Counted from the first letter of the stretch, positions 20,058 to 33,764 are shown. The stretch is DNA of 64,000 bases from Zanthoxylum bungeanum (GCA_019454045.1 SKCR01021395.1:1-64000), one strand, 5' to 3'. Notes: generated from the letters alone by a model not told the origin. Numbers and translations: made by a program.

Positions 20058-22123
20058 TGTGGGTTTCTATTAAATCCCAATGATCATTTTAAAGAATTGA
20101 AACAAGTATGAATATATAATGAAATATGGCGGAATCATACTCACATTGATCGGATTGGATACGACGAAGAACAAAAATCGATTTTCTGCCCTCTACATGT
20201 TCACGGCAGTTCACTGTCATGGCTCCTCCATTTTCGGCTTTGGATCATCTTCCAAGCTCCAAGCTTTCGTGGTGTGATTCCATGCTCGAGGGTGGGTTTC
20301 CCTATCACCTTCGTACGTCTCTTTGAGTGCTAGCTCTAGATGATTCTGCCACAAAATCAACTTGTTTCTCATTCACTTGGTCTCGGTAGTGGGCTGCCAA
20401 ACCAAAAGAAAAACAACCCCTATTTGGGCGTGAGAGAGGCAAGAAGAAAGTGAAAGAGAGTTGTGTGGTTGGTAGCTAATTTGTGTATCTAATACACTTT
20501 TTATTTTCCAAAAACCATTTACCATTTTTTCTTTTTTAAAAAAAAATCAAACCATAAATGCCAACCACTTATATCAACTTCCATCAATCAATGAATAGTG
20601 ACTGGTGTCAATCACTCAAAGTGAATGACATCTATCACTTGATTGACAGATGATGTGATGCTAGATGTGACTAGCGATTTGACGATTGATGTGACTAGCG
20701 TGCCGCACTCGAATTCGAAATGCGAATGCACTCGCAAACAATCTCGGGCTCGGGTTTGCTAATTCCAAATTAACGAATTTTCCGTTGCGTCGTAATTAAA
20801 TCTAATTTAATTAAATAATCATGCCTAGCATAATTACTATTCATGTCGCTAACGGATTAATTCTAAATTAACTCGTTCGCCCGAAATAAAATGTAATTTT
20901 AATTTCGCGTCGAAATCTAATTTCGTTTAATATATATCGAATATATTAATTTACCGATTAATTCCAAATTAATCATTTTTCTCTCTTTTAATGATATTTT
21001 ATCCCAGATAAAATATCTCCGCAATTAATCCCAGATTAATTTTCTATCTCATATAATTAATCCCAGATTAATAAAGTCCGAGTCATACGTCATCGGTGAA
21101 TCTTTGGGAAGCGACCCATGAGATCCCAGGATATCTTGGCAGTAAATACGGTCGTTGGACTATCCGAACACGTAAGTACCCAGTACTACGTTTATACCGA
21201 TTTACAAGACAATGTTGGCTTCTAGCAAAGTGCCATGCCTACCCAATTCTCCAGAAACATGCTTACAGGAATAAGCGATCTATATCAGGCGTAATATACG
21301 TAGTATTGTGTATGTCGATCTAATATCAGATGGTCACGTGCTAGGCCTGAGGCTGGAATTGTGTCTGCCCCGTACGAAGCACATATCAGATGTCTGGTAA
21401 CTAGTCTCTATAATCGGATATACATGACCTAGTCATAATATCCCGATAGCTGCAGCATATAAGAGAACATGTTCCGTATCCTACGTGATCATCATCTCCA
21501 CTATAACTGAAGTGATACTTTCGTATTGACATCACACCCAATACACTACGATTCTCAATATACCCAGAAGAGGTGTACACAGAACCGGTTAAAGCCCTGG
21601 ATGACCAAAACCAAAGTATATTGATTGTCGCAAGTATTAGCGGTTCAAGTCTCAGGTTAAGACCAAATACACCTACCCTGATTTCGGACTTCCATAGACA
21701 CATAGTTATACTACCAATGGAATTCCGAAAGGGTCTATCTAGAGCGAAGCTGTTTCCCGTACCATCGGTAAAACACAACCTCCTATTACACTTGCATGAG
21801 TATCCTATACCCAAATATATGAGAACTATGCCGTTATGCCCTCACAACGCGCATAAGTGTAATACTAGTCTTTTACGCATTATCGATGTCCAATCTCGAT
21901 AATACTCTGACTAGGGATATCTAATGATTTATCCTTCGTGGATTGATATTATCTCATATCATCCCAATCCATGAACAAATCATAAGGACCTCCTATCATA
22001 TATACATCTTGGTGATCTAATCACAAATGATAAGAGAGCAATCTCATTTGTCACATAGTTAATTTGTACAATAACACCATGATCTGTACAAATAGTGACG
22101 CTATGGGTCATAATTGTCCAACA
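20058..22123 (-). repeat. 3' LTR of element A
   Basis: It starts TGTGGGTTTC and ends GTCCAACA on the plus strand, and the complement of the polypurine tract follows at once. It is the same length as the partner LTR at 60123-62188. It contains the family's blocks, including hairpin words such as TTAATCCCAGATTAA near 21035 and 21060. Confidence 0.92.
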
Positions 22124-22134
22124 ATCTCCCACTT
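22124..22134 (-). other. Polypurine tract of element A
   Basis: The reverse complement AAGTGGGAGAT directly precedes the 3' LTR start TGTTGG. It is the same tract as in B (37389-37399), C (49113-49122) and the copia (32332-32340). Confidence 0.85.
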
Positions 22135-23131
22135 GGCCTATAGCCAGTCACTCGAGTGTCTTACACCCGAACTATGTACTGTTGGCTCAAACTGCTGAGA
22201 AAAGGTTTTTGTCAGCGGATTTGCATGATTATCATCTGATGCGATTTATTCGATTATCACATCGCCAAGATGTATGATCCGAACGAATCAGATAAATATC
22301 TGAAGTATGTTTCTGGATCGTTGATGAGACCATTAATTCTTTAGTCTGCGATGTAGCCTAGCTCAGCTGCTAATAGAACTATATCTAATCTAATTAGATT
22401 TGTTATCGACCCAAATGGCTTCTATTGCTGCCTCAGCTGCAGCAATAACCTGCATTTGTTGTTTATTCGGTAACAGTATCTTGTATGGAAGATTTCCAGC
22501 TCACGCTACCGTCATTCAAACTATATAGTACCGTTTTTGCGACTTATAGTCGTTTGATCGGTTTAGAAACTTTCAGTAGTGAACCCAGTCATTTCAAGTT
22601 CTCATTTTCCATAGATTAAGACAGCATCCTTAGATCTCTAAGATACTAATGGATGTTCTTAATTTCAATCCAGTGACTATCACTTGGATTGGCCTGTTTG
22701 TGAATCCATATGCTCAAAGCGTATGAGACACCAGGTCGCGTACATTTTTCAATGTACGATTTCTCGGAGAGTTTTCATAAAAGCCAAGCTTTCACCGATT
22801 GTTTTATTGGGAATATCATTTCCAAGAGATGACATATTATCATTATTTATAGGACAGCCACTGTCAGTGCCCCCTACTAACCTCCTTATATACACAAGAA
22901 TCATATCGTTTTGAATTAAATCATAAATCATTATGATTACATCAAAACGATAATTCCAAGATCTCAATGCTTGCTTCAATCCAAACATGGATCGAATAAC
23001 CTGCAAACCTTGTTTGCTAGTTTTTGTACGACAAAGCCGACAGGATGTTGTAAACATCCTCCAAAAGGTTTACTTTTCAGGAAAGCGATTTTCCCGTTCT
23101 GCTGACATATTTCATAAATGAAACATGCAGC
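22135..23131 (-). pseudogene. Relic of copia RT 3' part and RNase H in element A
   Basis: Read on the minus strand. The frame 22749-23057 contains SMFGLKQALRSWNYRFDVII and YDLIQND, matching the copia RT motif S.YGLKQA.R.WN..FD......GF.QN. Around 22420-22560 lies an RNase H relic (an SWKSS-like segment and the AAAEAAIEAIW-like segment), and before the PPT a PLTK- and SDWL-like end. Stops and frameshifts interrupt every domain. The same disrupted layout appears in B and C. The solo LTR at 23132-25117 splits the region from its upstream half. Confidence 0.75.
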
Positions 23132-25117
23132 TGTTGGTTTCTATTATATGTCCCAAGGAAAGATTAAGCTTATGAAATACAACAATGAATATATATAATA
23201 AACTTGAAGCATGGCGGAATCATACTTACAAAGCTTTTGTGATGAAAAGATGAACAAAGGTTGAAGCTCCAAGATCCTTGAAGTTTCGGCCAAGAGGAGA
23301 AAAGAGTTGAAAGCTCTAAGCTTTGTGTATTCCAAGCTCCAAGGTGGTTTCCCTATCACCTCTTATGATTCCTTGCTTGTGCTAGCAAAAATGGAGAATG
23401 AGAAAACAATTTTCTGCCTTGTTGGTGCAGCTCACGGCGTGAGCAAGAGAGGAAGAGAGGAGAGTGTTTCACTTTTTATTTTCTTTCCTTTGCATGCCAA
23501 AAAATGTGAATGACCAAGGAAGATGAAAAGTGAATTGATATCTAATACCAAAAGAATTTTTTAATGCAAAAAATCCTTCCAAAACCGTGCATGGCTTTCC
23601 CTCCAAAATGAATTCATCATTTGCTATCATTACCATACTTTGAGATTAGAGACAATGCATCATCCCTTAAAGGTGACTAGATACATTCACTATCTATTCG
23701 TATTAAGTAATGAGATATCGCGATGTGATTTGCGGATATCACTCGATTCAAAATACGAATGTGTCCGCAAGCACTTACGGGCTCGGTTTCGTTAATTCCA
23801 AATTAACGAATTTACGTCGCGACGTGAATTAAATAATTACGCCTTGCAAAATTACTATTCAGTTTGCTAATGAATTAATTCTAAATTAATTCGTTTGCCC
23901 GAATTAAAATCCGATTTTAATTCCGCGTCGAAATCTAATTTCGTTTAATAATAATATATCGAATATATTATTTTATCGATTAATTCCAGATTAATCGATC
24001 TCTCTCTCTCTTCCTAATAAGGCATTTTATCCAAGATAAAGTTTCTCCGTTATTAATCCAAGATTAATAAAGTTCGAATCAAACATCATAGGTGAATCTT
24101 CAGGAAGCGACCCAAGAGATCTCCGGATATGTTGGCAGTAAATACGGTCGTCGGATAATCCGAACACGTACGTACCTCGTACTACGTTTTTACCGATTCA
24201 CAAGACAAGGTTGGCTTCTAGCAAAGCGCCATGCCTACCCAATTCTCCAGAAATATTCTTATAGGAATATAAGATCTATATCAAGCGTAGTATATTGTAG
24301 TATTGCGTACATCGATCCAGTATCGGACGATCACATGTTAGGCCTGGGGCTGGAAATGTGTCTGCCCCGTACGAAACATATATCGGACATCAAGCAACTA
24401 GTCTCTTTAAATCGGACAATCCTGACCTGGTCATATTGTCCCGACGGTTGCAACCTTTTATCGAGTACTAGTTCTGTGTCCTGCGTGATCATCACCTCCA
24501 TATGTCTGAAGTGATGCTTCCATCTCGACATCACATCCAGTACACTACGATTCTCGATAAACCCAGAAGAGGTGTACACAGAACCGGTTAAGGTCCCCAA
24601 CCACCAAAACCAAAGTTTACCGATTGTCGCAAGTACTAGCGATGTAAGTCTCAGGTTAAGACCATATACACCTACCCTGATGCGGCCTCCCATAGACACG
24701 CAGACATACTACCAATGGGATTCCGCGGGGTCTATCCAGAGCGAAGCTGTTTTCCGTACCATCGGTAAAACACAACCTCCTATCGCACTTGCATAAGTAT
24801 CCAATACTTAAATATATGAGAACTATGTCGTTGTGCCCTCACAACGTGCACAAGCGCAATACTAGTCTATTCTGCATTATCGATGTCCGATCTAGATAAT
24901 ACTCAGACTAGGGATATTTAATGATTAAACCTTATGGATTGATACTGTCTCATATCATCTCAATCCGGTATTAATCATATGGACTTTCGCCATTTATATA
25001 TCAAAGTAAATAATATTACAAAACGGCAAAAGGCAATTTCATTATCACATAGTTAATTTTGTACAATAATACAATATCATTTACAAACAGTGACGCTATG
25101 GGACATAATGTCTAACA
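23132..25117 (-). repeat. Solo LTR of family L, inserted in element A
   Basis: It starts TGTTGG and ends TCTAACA, with a perfect TSD GCAGC at 23127-23131 and 25118-25122. Removing it and one TSD copy restores sequence collinear with B near 38400. A solo LTR with a TSD indicates insertion of a full element and later LTR-LTR recombination. Confidence 0.92.
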
Positions 25118-25122
25118 GCAGC

Positions 25123-27600
25123 ATCAGCAAGCATTATCCAAATGGATTTACAGTGGCAACAGGTAAAAGGTTGAATCGTAATCAACACAATTTTGATAAC
25201 GATACCTTTCCGCTATAAGCCTAGCTTAATACGTTGGTATGTTGTCATCCATGTATGTCTTCCTTGAAAACTTATATAGTACTAGTAGGCACAATGCCTT
25301 GCGGTACATCAACTAGTGTCCAAACATAGTTGGTTTACATGGATCCATTTCGGACATCATGACACTTTGTCATAATAGGGAGTCGATACCTTGTATCACT
25401 TCCTCATATGTAGTCAGTTGGTATACCTCAATAAGATTGACATCTTTATTAGGTGAGATCAGAAACCCATACCCAAGGTTGTCTTCTGACTCTCTCCGAC
25501 TTACGCGGTTCTTGTGTATTCGAAGATTACTGGTATAGTTTCATCCTTGATGAACTATTTATGTTCCATTAGGAATCGGTGCCTGGAATAGTATTACTCC
25601 GATTTTCATCGAGTCTTACTATCCTCCCACTTACCACTGCATATAGGTATTCCTCTTAGGAAAACCACATGGTGAGTAACAATTAAATTGTTCTCTTGTG
25701 AATTGTATAAGTACTATACTTTGGTATCCCTAGGATAGCCTACAATTTGGCACTTATCCAATTTGGGTTTTAGTTTGGTATCATCCAAACATATGCCCAG
25801 CATACCCAAATTTTCAGGAATGAGAAACCCGATTTCTTTCCTATTCATATCTAATATGAAATCTGTCTAACAGATTTTATGGAACCTTATTATAAATAAG
25901 TTATGCACTGTTTATGCTTATCCTGTTGAAGGAAATGGTAGCTCAGAGCGACTCGGATTAACCTAATTATGTCCAACAAAATTCAATTTCTCTGTTCGGA
26001 CACACCGTCAAATTGACGTGTTCCAGGAGGATTCCTCATTGAAAGAATACTATACTCTTTCAAATATATTAGAAAATTATTGCTTAAGTATTTTCCATTA
26101 CGGTCTTACCGTGATGGTATAATACTTTAGCCGATCTGTTTGTCTATTTCGTGTCGAAAACTATAAAAATTTCCGATTTGTGTTTCTAAAGAAACACATA
26201 ACCATAACGCGATGCCACATCCGTAAAGGTCACGAAACATTCTTATCCACCTCTATACTTGCTAGACATGGGCCCACTTGCTTCAATATGAACTAGGGCT
26301 TACAGATCGGTGGCATTTACACTTTTACCAAGTAAAGGTGTTTTAGGCACTTTGCCCTATAAACTAGATTCGTAGACTTTATTTCAATGTTATCAAATCA
26401 GTCCGAGTACCCACTCTTCAAAAGTGTGGATATACGAGTCTTGTTTAAATTACTTCCTAGACAACAATGCCACAATATGTTTCTTCTGATCAAATCAGTT
26501 TGAGCTATTTGTTTGTTATGTTATATGTTTGAGATTTATTTGTATTCAAAATATAAATTCTGTTATTCACATCCAATGTGTTTATCTCAATATCATCTTC
26601 ATAAAATAAAACACTTTAGTGTTCTAGAATATAAAGGTCAATCCGCAACGGATTAGACACTGATATAGAGATAATGTTTCTAGTCAAACTAGTTACATTA
26701 TAACAGTTTCCTAATTTAAGTATACACCCTAAGGGTAGTTCCTAAATTAGGTATCTACGGTTGAAACAGCGACAGTAGTCCCGTTTCCAATTCGCAGATT
26801 AATCTCAACTGAAGTCAGTATCCTGCTCATAGCAGATTTTGCACATCAGTACATATTTATTTATCACACTAAGTATTTAAAATCAAATTTTAATACTAGT
26901 AGTGAACATATTTATGACAAACATATTTGAAGTCAGAGCCTTACTCATCTTCAATTTCTTCATGTCTGCTTTGTTCAAACGGCAGTCACGCTTCCGCGAT
27001 CCCGTTTGTCACATTTGGGCAGACATTTTGGGATATGTCATTTATCTTCCTAGAAGAATTTAATGATTTTGCCTTTGCCATTTTCAACACTCCAGAAGCC
27101 TTTGGCCAAGCCTTGGCCTTCTAGAATATCGAAGTAAGGTGCGCCTTGCGCTACTTGCCTAATTGCAAACTTTGACTTTATCTCCTTGAGAATAGTCATT
27201 AACTCTCCAAGAGTTTATTATTGAAAAAATCTAAATATAGATTTATGAAGATCCTTCAATTTTATTATCATACTTTAAGGATCTAATCCTTTGTTCTGAT
27301 TAAGAAATTAAGGAGTCTACTGTGACAAGCTTAATGAATTAAGCACTTAAGTTATCATTACATGAATCTTCCAAAGATCATGCTCTACTATTTGCTTAAC
27401 TTCGGGCTTAGGAATAATATGTTATTTTATCAAATAAAGTAACTTATTATTTTTCAGGACAATCCTGAAATTATTCCCAATTTGAAAATTAAACCATTTA
27501 AATACATTTTCCCTAGGATTATGTTTTAAATGTCAATCTTTCAATTTTATCTTGATTTTAATAGTCCAACTATTTAATCAACGATTTAGGTACTATTAAA
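25123..27600 (-). pseudogene. Relic of copia integrase, protease and gag in element A
   Basis: Collinear with B (38420-40720) and C (46440-48110). The decayed segments in the sense (minus) strand run gag, then protease, then integrase. Recognisable pieces are the GAG-pre-integrase and integrase-core traces between about 25600 and 26500, the protease neighbourhood around 26700-26850, and gag traces between about 26930 and 27450 that follow the readable D remnant. No frame longer than about 65 codons survives. Confidence 0.6.
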
Positions 27601-27788
27601 TATAATGATTATTATAGTCCAACTATATTAATCAACTATACTTTTAATTTGTTTGATTACAGTCCAACTGTTTTAAAAAAACAATTTAAATATTAGTCCA
27701 ACTAACATTTAATTTATATGACGAATGATATTTGTTTGAGCGCGTATGGCAAGTAATTAAACGAATATTGCAAATTAAATTCTTGCCT

Positions 27789-27854
27789 CCCACTATTTTT
27801 CGGCGAGCCTCTAACCCTCTGTCGAGTACTCGGGAAACCGTGTTTCGTAGTGGG
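27789..27854 (-). promoter_or_regulatory. Conserved 66-nt structured leader block of family L (element A copy)
   Basis: Outer stem CCCACTA/TAGTGGG as in D, B and C. The palindrome is CGAGTACTCG. The GAAAC-ACG-GTTTC hairpin has lost its outer base pair in this copy. Confidence 0.5.
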
Positions 27855-27881
27855 CTAGGATCTCGTTAAATATCACACAAT

Positions 27882-28260
27882 CTTGACTTTGGCCAACAAA
27901 TTGTATGATAATTAACTAGGTAGATCTCTAAGATCAATTGGATCGCATCCAATTCCTAGATCCAGTAGGGGGACATCCAAGTCTGAAACATACATACAAT
28001 ATATATGCCAATAAATCCAATATATTGCCTAACCTTTTTCCCTGAATCAACTAAGCCTTGGCTTTGGCACAACAAACTTAGTGATCCCAGTCAAGCGTGA
28101 CCCATTGACCATGGAAAGCTTCGTAATCAATGTCGATGGAAAAGAAGTGATCTTGACTTTGGCCAACAAATCACAACTTGGACAAGAAACCGATATGGAA
28201 CAAAGCTTTCGTGATTCAAACACATCATCGACGGACAAAGGCCTTGACTTTGGCCAACAA
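27882..28260 (-). repeat. Four spaced leader repeats of family L (element A copy)
   Basis: Copies are at 27882-27899, about 28056-28075 (diverged), 28152-28169 and 28243-28260. Three carry TTGGCCAA. Order and spacing match D. Confidence 0.75.
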
Positions 28261-29801
28261 GCCAATGCCAGTCTCGGATCTTGAGTAAGAATCATTCAAT
28301 GGAAGGAAAAACGCTTAATATTTTACGAGGGTTTTTCGAGGGCAAATTGGCAACCAATTTATTATCTTTGTTAAGGTCTCATCATCATACACCATTAAAC
28401 ATGCATTCTAAATACATAAAAAGGCGCGTATAAATAAATATAATAATGATATGCGGATGGATACTTAAACATTGATCCTAGATCAAATCTCTCCATTTCC
28501 TCTCTACCACTAGCATAATTATTTGCTACTACCCGCTACACTACACTTCTAAAGAAACCTCATTTACATTCAGGGGAATAGGTGAGAAGAGAAATACAAA
28601 GAGTATGGAGGTAATAGGATGGACACGCATGTCCAATTTAAATAAATTCCAAATTTATTACAATAATTTCTAAAATTGCCCCACCCATCTAATATCCATC
28701 CGATATACATTATTCATGCATCGCAATCATGTATTCATGCAATCATGTTATCAATCAATCTAATCAAATTAATTAATCTGATAATTAATGACCATCCAAT
28801 GTTCAAACAACGATTTGATTTTGCACGAGTCAAACTCGTTTTGCGAATAAGTACTCAAAGTATGAATTCTCTAATTAAATCAAAGTATTTAATATTAATT
28901 CGCTATTTAATTTCAAATTAAATACTACACTTTATTAATGAACTTTGACAACTTAAATTCCAAATTTAATAGTTACGGGTCTCAAAGCCCGATTAACGTC
29001 TAACGTTAATTTAATTAAAGTCCAATGGGCTTTTAATTAATTTCTTAAGGCGTGGACTTTTGGTCAACTCGAGTCAAACCCAATAACCAAAGCCCAATCA
29101 AGGAATTACCCCATAAGCCTAGAAATCAATTTAGGCCCATTAGGCCCAATTGAATTTATTAAGGTCCATTAGTCACATTTGGGCTTTATGGAAATGGTTT
29201 TGGGCCCAATTGGATCCAACCAATTTAGCCTAAACCAATCTTGGTACAACCAAGCCCAATAAGCCCAATAACAAGATTAAAAGCCCAATTTCCAAAATTA
29301 GCCCAACATAATGAAATTACAAAATTTCAAGTTCACAATTTAATTACACAAAGTGTATTACATAATTAATTACCCAATTAACATCTCTAAAACATCAATT
29401 AGCCTAATTAATCATGCTCATTAACAACAAAACATGTCCAACACATTTTATCAAAAAATCAAACCCATTTCATGCTCTTCAAGTCTCGGCAATGGGGTTA
29501 ATTTTATGTCCAATTTTAATTCAATCCAATTAAACATTAAATCAACATTCCCAATTGATTTCCAACTCATCCAATGAATCAAAATCAAAAAATTCCAAGA
29601 CATTAGGGCAAGCATGACTTTCGGCCAAGCTAAGTCATTTTGGAAAAATTGATCCAACTCAATATTCATCAAATTGATCATGCATAACACCATGTTACCA
29701 TCATTCAAGCATATATCAACAATCAATTTCATCAAAACATGCTCAAATCATTTTTACCCAAATTTTACCCTAATCATGTTTCATGCTCAAATGGCTCTAA
29801 T
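28261..29801 (-). mobile_element. 5' leader of element A, non-coding
   Basis: AT-rich leader between the repeats and the PBS, with many AAGCCCA and GGCCCAAT words. It is collinear with 960-2212 (D), 43546-45500 (C, inverted) and 50900-52354 (B). No coding signal. It ends in the first eight bases of the PBS (GCTCTAAT, complement), where the copia inserted. Confidence 0.75.
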
Positions 29802-32331
29802 TGTTGAGTGAGGAACGGACAAACCCGAGTGTAGCGGAAACCCGCCCGAGATCAAATCGCGAGCGAATAAAATATATATTTTTTATAATTTTCGGTAGTC
29901 CTTAAAATTAAAGTGGGTTTAAAATTTTTAATTACAAACTTAAAATTTCCAATGCATTAAAACATTTTCATGTATTAAAAATTACCATAAGTCCATTTAA
30001 AAATTTCAACACACTTTAATCAATTTATCAACTATTGACAAATTAAAACTAAGCATCCTAATTATTTCCAACACTTGAAAATAATCCAAACATACTAAAA
30101 TTAATTTTCCAACATTTGAAAAAATTAATTCAAGCATATAATATAATTTTCCAACTCTTGAAAAAAATAATCCAAGCATTCAAAATTAACATATCAACTA
30201 TATACTAATTTTCAACACTTAAATGCTTCTAATTCCTCACTAACATGCTTCATATTAATCCAACAAATCCACAACAATTTTTCTCAACAATAATCATCAA
30301 GAGATTGAACAATAAATTTACAAATTAAATTTACCACAAGCTTTGCCAATTATTGAAACTTTTGCCTCCAACCTTTTCCAATTCTCCAAGCTTTGAGTCC
30401 TTTCAAATCTCTTCTTCCTCCACCAAATTAAGCAACTCAATGAACAAATCTTGGTGATCAAAAGGTGGTTTGATCACTCAAGAGTAGCAACCAACTTTTC
30501 CCCAAATTTTAACTCTTAAAACCCTAGGAAAAGGAAAATCTCAAGAACATAAATTAACCCTTAACACTTAGGGATTAATTCCATAGACTTGATTATATGT
30601 AGGGTAATATTTGGTGAGATTATTTCCTTGGATTTTGATCAACAAAAAAAGGAAGAAACCCGTGAAGCTCTCGGTAGTAGCAGAGAGAGTTGTTTTCTTT
30701 CTTTTGTTTTTCAAAATGGCAGTGGCTTGTAAAGTCAAAAAGGTGAAGGTCTTTTGCTTTTGCTTTTATTTTGTTTTTATAAAACAAAATAATGAAAAAC
30801 AAAACTAAAACAATTAATTAACCATGGTGTATAAGTTAACTATGGTATAAGAGCATCTTTTTCCTACACCACTTGTTTCAAAAACAACTAAACCAAGATT
30901 AAATAAAATCTCACCAACTTAGTTAACTAAGTTACCTTTTTATTAATCATTTAGTTACTTTAACAAAACAATCCAATTTACTTAAATTAATCAATTGTAT
31001 AAGCTAAGTAATTAATATTGTATATTAATATAACAATTAAATTAATTCACAAAATAATTACTAATTTTATGTAAATCAAATTTACATTTATTATAATAAA
31101 AAATTATATCAACTATTGATATAAAATTAATTAATTCAATTCATCTCATGAATTATCAGATTAAACAATTTAATCCTAAAAACCCAAAAAATACTTTGTC
31201 AACATTTGACGAAAGGTCGCCCTAGTGCTCAACGAGTAAACTCAATATAATGGAACTCTCTAGGCTCACGTTCGGTTGTTATTTATATATATACATATAT
31301 ATATCTCATATACTTATATACATATTTCATGAAGGCCTGTCCACCTACAAATCATGACTAAACAACACGACACGTCGAACCATACAAGTCGAGGTTAAAA
31401 CGCTAATATATAATCCCTTCGTCATTTCTGTTTCCAATTGAGTAAGGTTATAGTTATACTGTCAAAACCTTATCTACTCAATATATGAAATTTTTTATCC
31501 TTATATTCCATTAATAAATAATATAGCAAAACTCTTTTTGAATATTATTTATAATGTCAAAGAAACAATTTCTTCAACGAACTTTCGGCCAAAAGATTTC
31601 CGGAATATATTCTAAAATTTCTGGAAACAAAATCCAACCATATGGACTGACGAATCCTCATATTAACACACACCGATCTTCGTGAGGATCGGTCTATACC
31701 TAACAGTCATCCAGAGGCCAGACCATGAAAGGTCTCTGACATGCATGGTATCAGGCACAGAGGATCACTCACAAGACCACCGTGATGTCTCAAGTCAAAG
31801 GACCACAATAACTACTCAACTCGAAAAGATAACTATTGACAATTTTATGGAATATCTATTAGTCATCTTTTATGAGTTAATTCAACATTCATTCAACTAA
31901 TGAATATCTGCATTTCTATACGAACTTCCGCTAAGCTCACAGTCTGTTGAGACAAACCATATGTCCATTAGATATATAGACAATGCACTAGTCTTACCAA
32001 TATAATGACCGACCCATGTCAATATATCTAGACTATGAATAATTTATATTCGAGAGAATGCATGATATTTCTCAACACCATTTGCAACTCTTGCAACTAT
32101 ATCACCATATGTTGTAACTCTCGGGTCTTTACTAAATTCATATAAGGTTCTGAGTGTAACTCGAAATCTCTAACTCTTAGAGTAATCTAACAATTAGATT
32201 TACATTATATAAATAAAGTAAGAGTTTTACCATATTAATAAATAAATAACCATGACAAAATAAATATTATATTGCATAAATATCAAATATTCATACAAAA
32301 AGTGAATGGTGCTCGATCACCATTTCCAACA
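29802..32331 (-). repeat. 3' LTR of the copia element
   Basis: On the plus strand it starts TGTTGAGTGAGG and ends TTCCAACA. It is unrelated to the L LTRs except at the termini (TG..CA, and TGTTGG in sense). The small frames at 30611-30808 on both strands are a low-complexity K/F-rich artefact. It keeps an 11-bp stretch near 31858 that the 5' LTR has lost. Confidence 0.93.
31279..31293 (-). promoter_or_regulatory. Candidate TATA region of the copia LTR
   Basis: In sense the sequence reads TATATATAAATAAC and is followed by more GC-rich sequence starting CGAACGTGAGCC. It is the longest TATA-like tract in the LTR, and is repeated at 56878-56892 in the other LTR. Confidence 0.35.
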
Positions 32332-32340
32332 CTCCCACTT
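32332..32340 (-). other. Polypurine tract of the copia element
   Basis: The reverse complement AAGTGGGAG lies directly before the sense LTR start TGTTGG. It is identical in core to the family L tract. Confidence 0.85.
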
Positions 32341-32343
32341 GAT

Positions 32344-33764
32344 CTAGTGCCATTCACGATGGTATCTAATACCCATAGACTCCACGTGTTTCTCAAACAC
32401 CTTGGGAGTTAAGGCTTTAGTCAGTGGATCCGCTACATTTTCTTCAGTTCGTACTTTACAAACTACAATATCACCTCTAGCCAAAATTTCTCTAATTATG
32501 TGATACTTTCGTTCCACATGCTTAGATTTCTGATGAGCGCGAGGTTCCTTGGCTTGAGCTATTGCACCATTGTTGTCACAGAATAACGGAATAGGATCTA
32601 CTATAGATGGGACTACTCGAAGCTCCGCAACGAACTTTTTGATCCAGACAGCTTCCTTTGCAGCTTCTGAAGCAGCAATGTATTCTGCCTCGGTGGTGGA
32701 ATCAGCAGTCGAACCCTGTTTTTAGTGCTTTTCCAACTAATGGCACCGCCATTGAGAGAAAACACAAACCCAGATGTAGACTTTCTATCATCTGGATAGA
32801 TTGAAAATCTGAATCCGTGTAACCTCTTAACTGTAAGTCATTTTCTCCATAAATGAGAAACTTATCCTTTGTACCCTTAAGGTATTTCAAGATATGTTTC
32901 ACAGCCATCCAATGGTCCTGACCTGGATCAGACTGATAACGGCTTGTAACACTTATAGCCATGCTGATATCAGGTCTAGTACATAACATGGCATACATTA
33001 TGCTACCAACAGCGGAAGCATAAGGCTGGCTAAGCATTTTAACCCTTTCATCATCTGTCTTAGGACACATTTTCTTAGACAAATGAATACCATGTTTGAA
33101 AGGCACATTAACTGTCTTACAGTCAACAAATTTGTATCTTTCTAAGATCAAATCAATGTACTTGGACTGAGAGAGTCCTATCAACCTCCTTGCTCTATCT
33201 CTATAAAGCTTTATACCTAGTATATAAGAGGCCTCTCCAAATCCTTCATGGAGAAATTCTTACTGAGATAGGCTTTGACAGATTGTAACATACCTATATC
33301 GTTTCCGATAATAAGTATATCATCAACATAAAGCACTAAGAAGACTACCATGCTCCCACTAACCTTTTTATAGACACATGATTCCTCTCCATTCTTAATG
33401 AAACCAGACGATCTGATCACATCGTCAAAATGAAGATTCCAACTACGATAAGCTTATTTAAGTCCATAAATAGACCTTTTAAGCTTACATACCAGATTAG
33501 GATCTTTGGCGAATGCGAATCCCTCAGGTTGTTCCATATGGATATCTTCCTCAAGATTTCCATTAAGAAAAGCCGTTTTCACATCCATCTGCCAAATTTC
33601 ATAATCATAATAGCTAATAAAATCCTGATTGACTTAGGCATGGCTACAGGAGAAAAGGTTTCCTCATAATCAATACTTGATTTCTGAGTATATCTTTTTG
33701 CTACTAGTCGGGCCCTAAAGGTTTTAACCTTTCCATCGGCCCCCGCTTCCTCTTGTAAACCCAT
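32344..33764 (-). pseudogene. Copia reverse transcriptase and RNase H region, frameshifted
   Basis: Continues pol from the integrase frame. From upstream to downstream the minus strand encodes FRARLVAK and SIDYEETFSPVA (RT start), a DVKTAF-type catalytic segment near 33590, a YGLK segment followed by a stop at about 33454, YVDDILIIGND (the YVDD active site, near 33320), MKDLE, then RLIGLSQSKYIDL (about 33185) through TDSDFQS, and finally ADPLTKAL and HVESMG before a stop at 32344. Role: copies element RNA into DNA and removes the RNA strand. Lesions seen: one base missing at the junction with the integrase frame (about 33740), a CAA-to-TAA type stop in the YGLK motif, one base missing in a G run near 33236, and two more frame changes in RNase H near 32710-32800. 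Most frame changes are single-base, so sequencing error is possible for some. Confidence 0.88.

Noticed and set aside
28676..28921. 81-codon frame in the element A leader
   Set aside because: It lies in AT-rich leader DNA shared with B, C and D, where the frame is not maintained. A shorter similar frame near 51017 diverges and stops.
30611..30808. Lysine/phenylalanine-rich frames in the copia LTR (also 56165-56404)
   Set aside because: Open on both strands in a low-complexity A/T-rich segment. It is present twice only because LTRs are duplicated.
31275..31325. TA-rich tract as a microsatellite
   Set aside because: The repeat is imperfect and short. A TATA region of the LTR is a better explanation, listed with low confidence.
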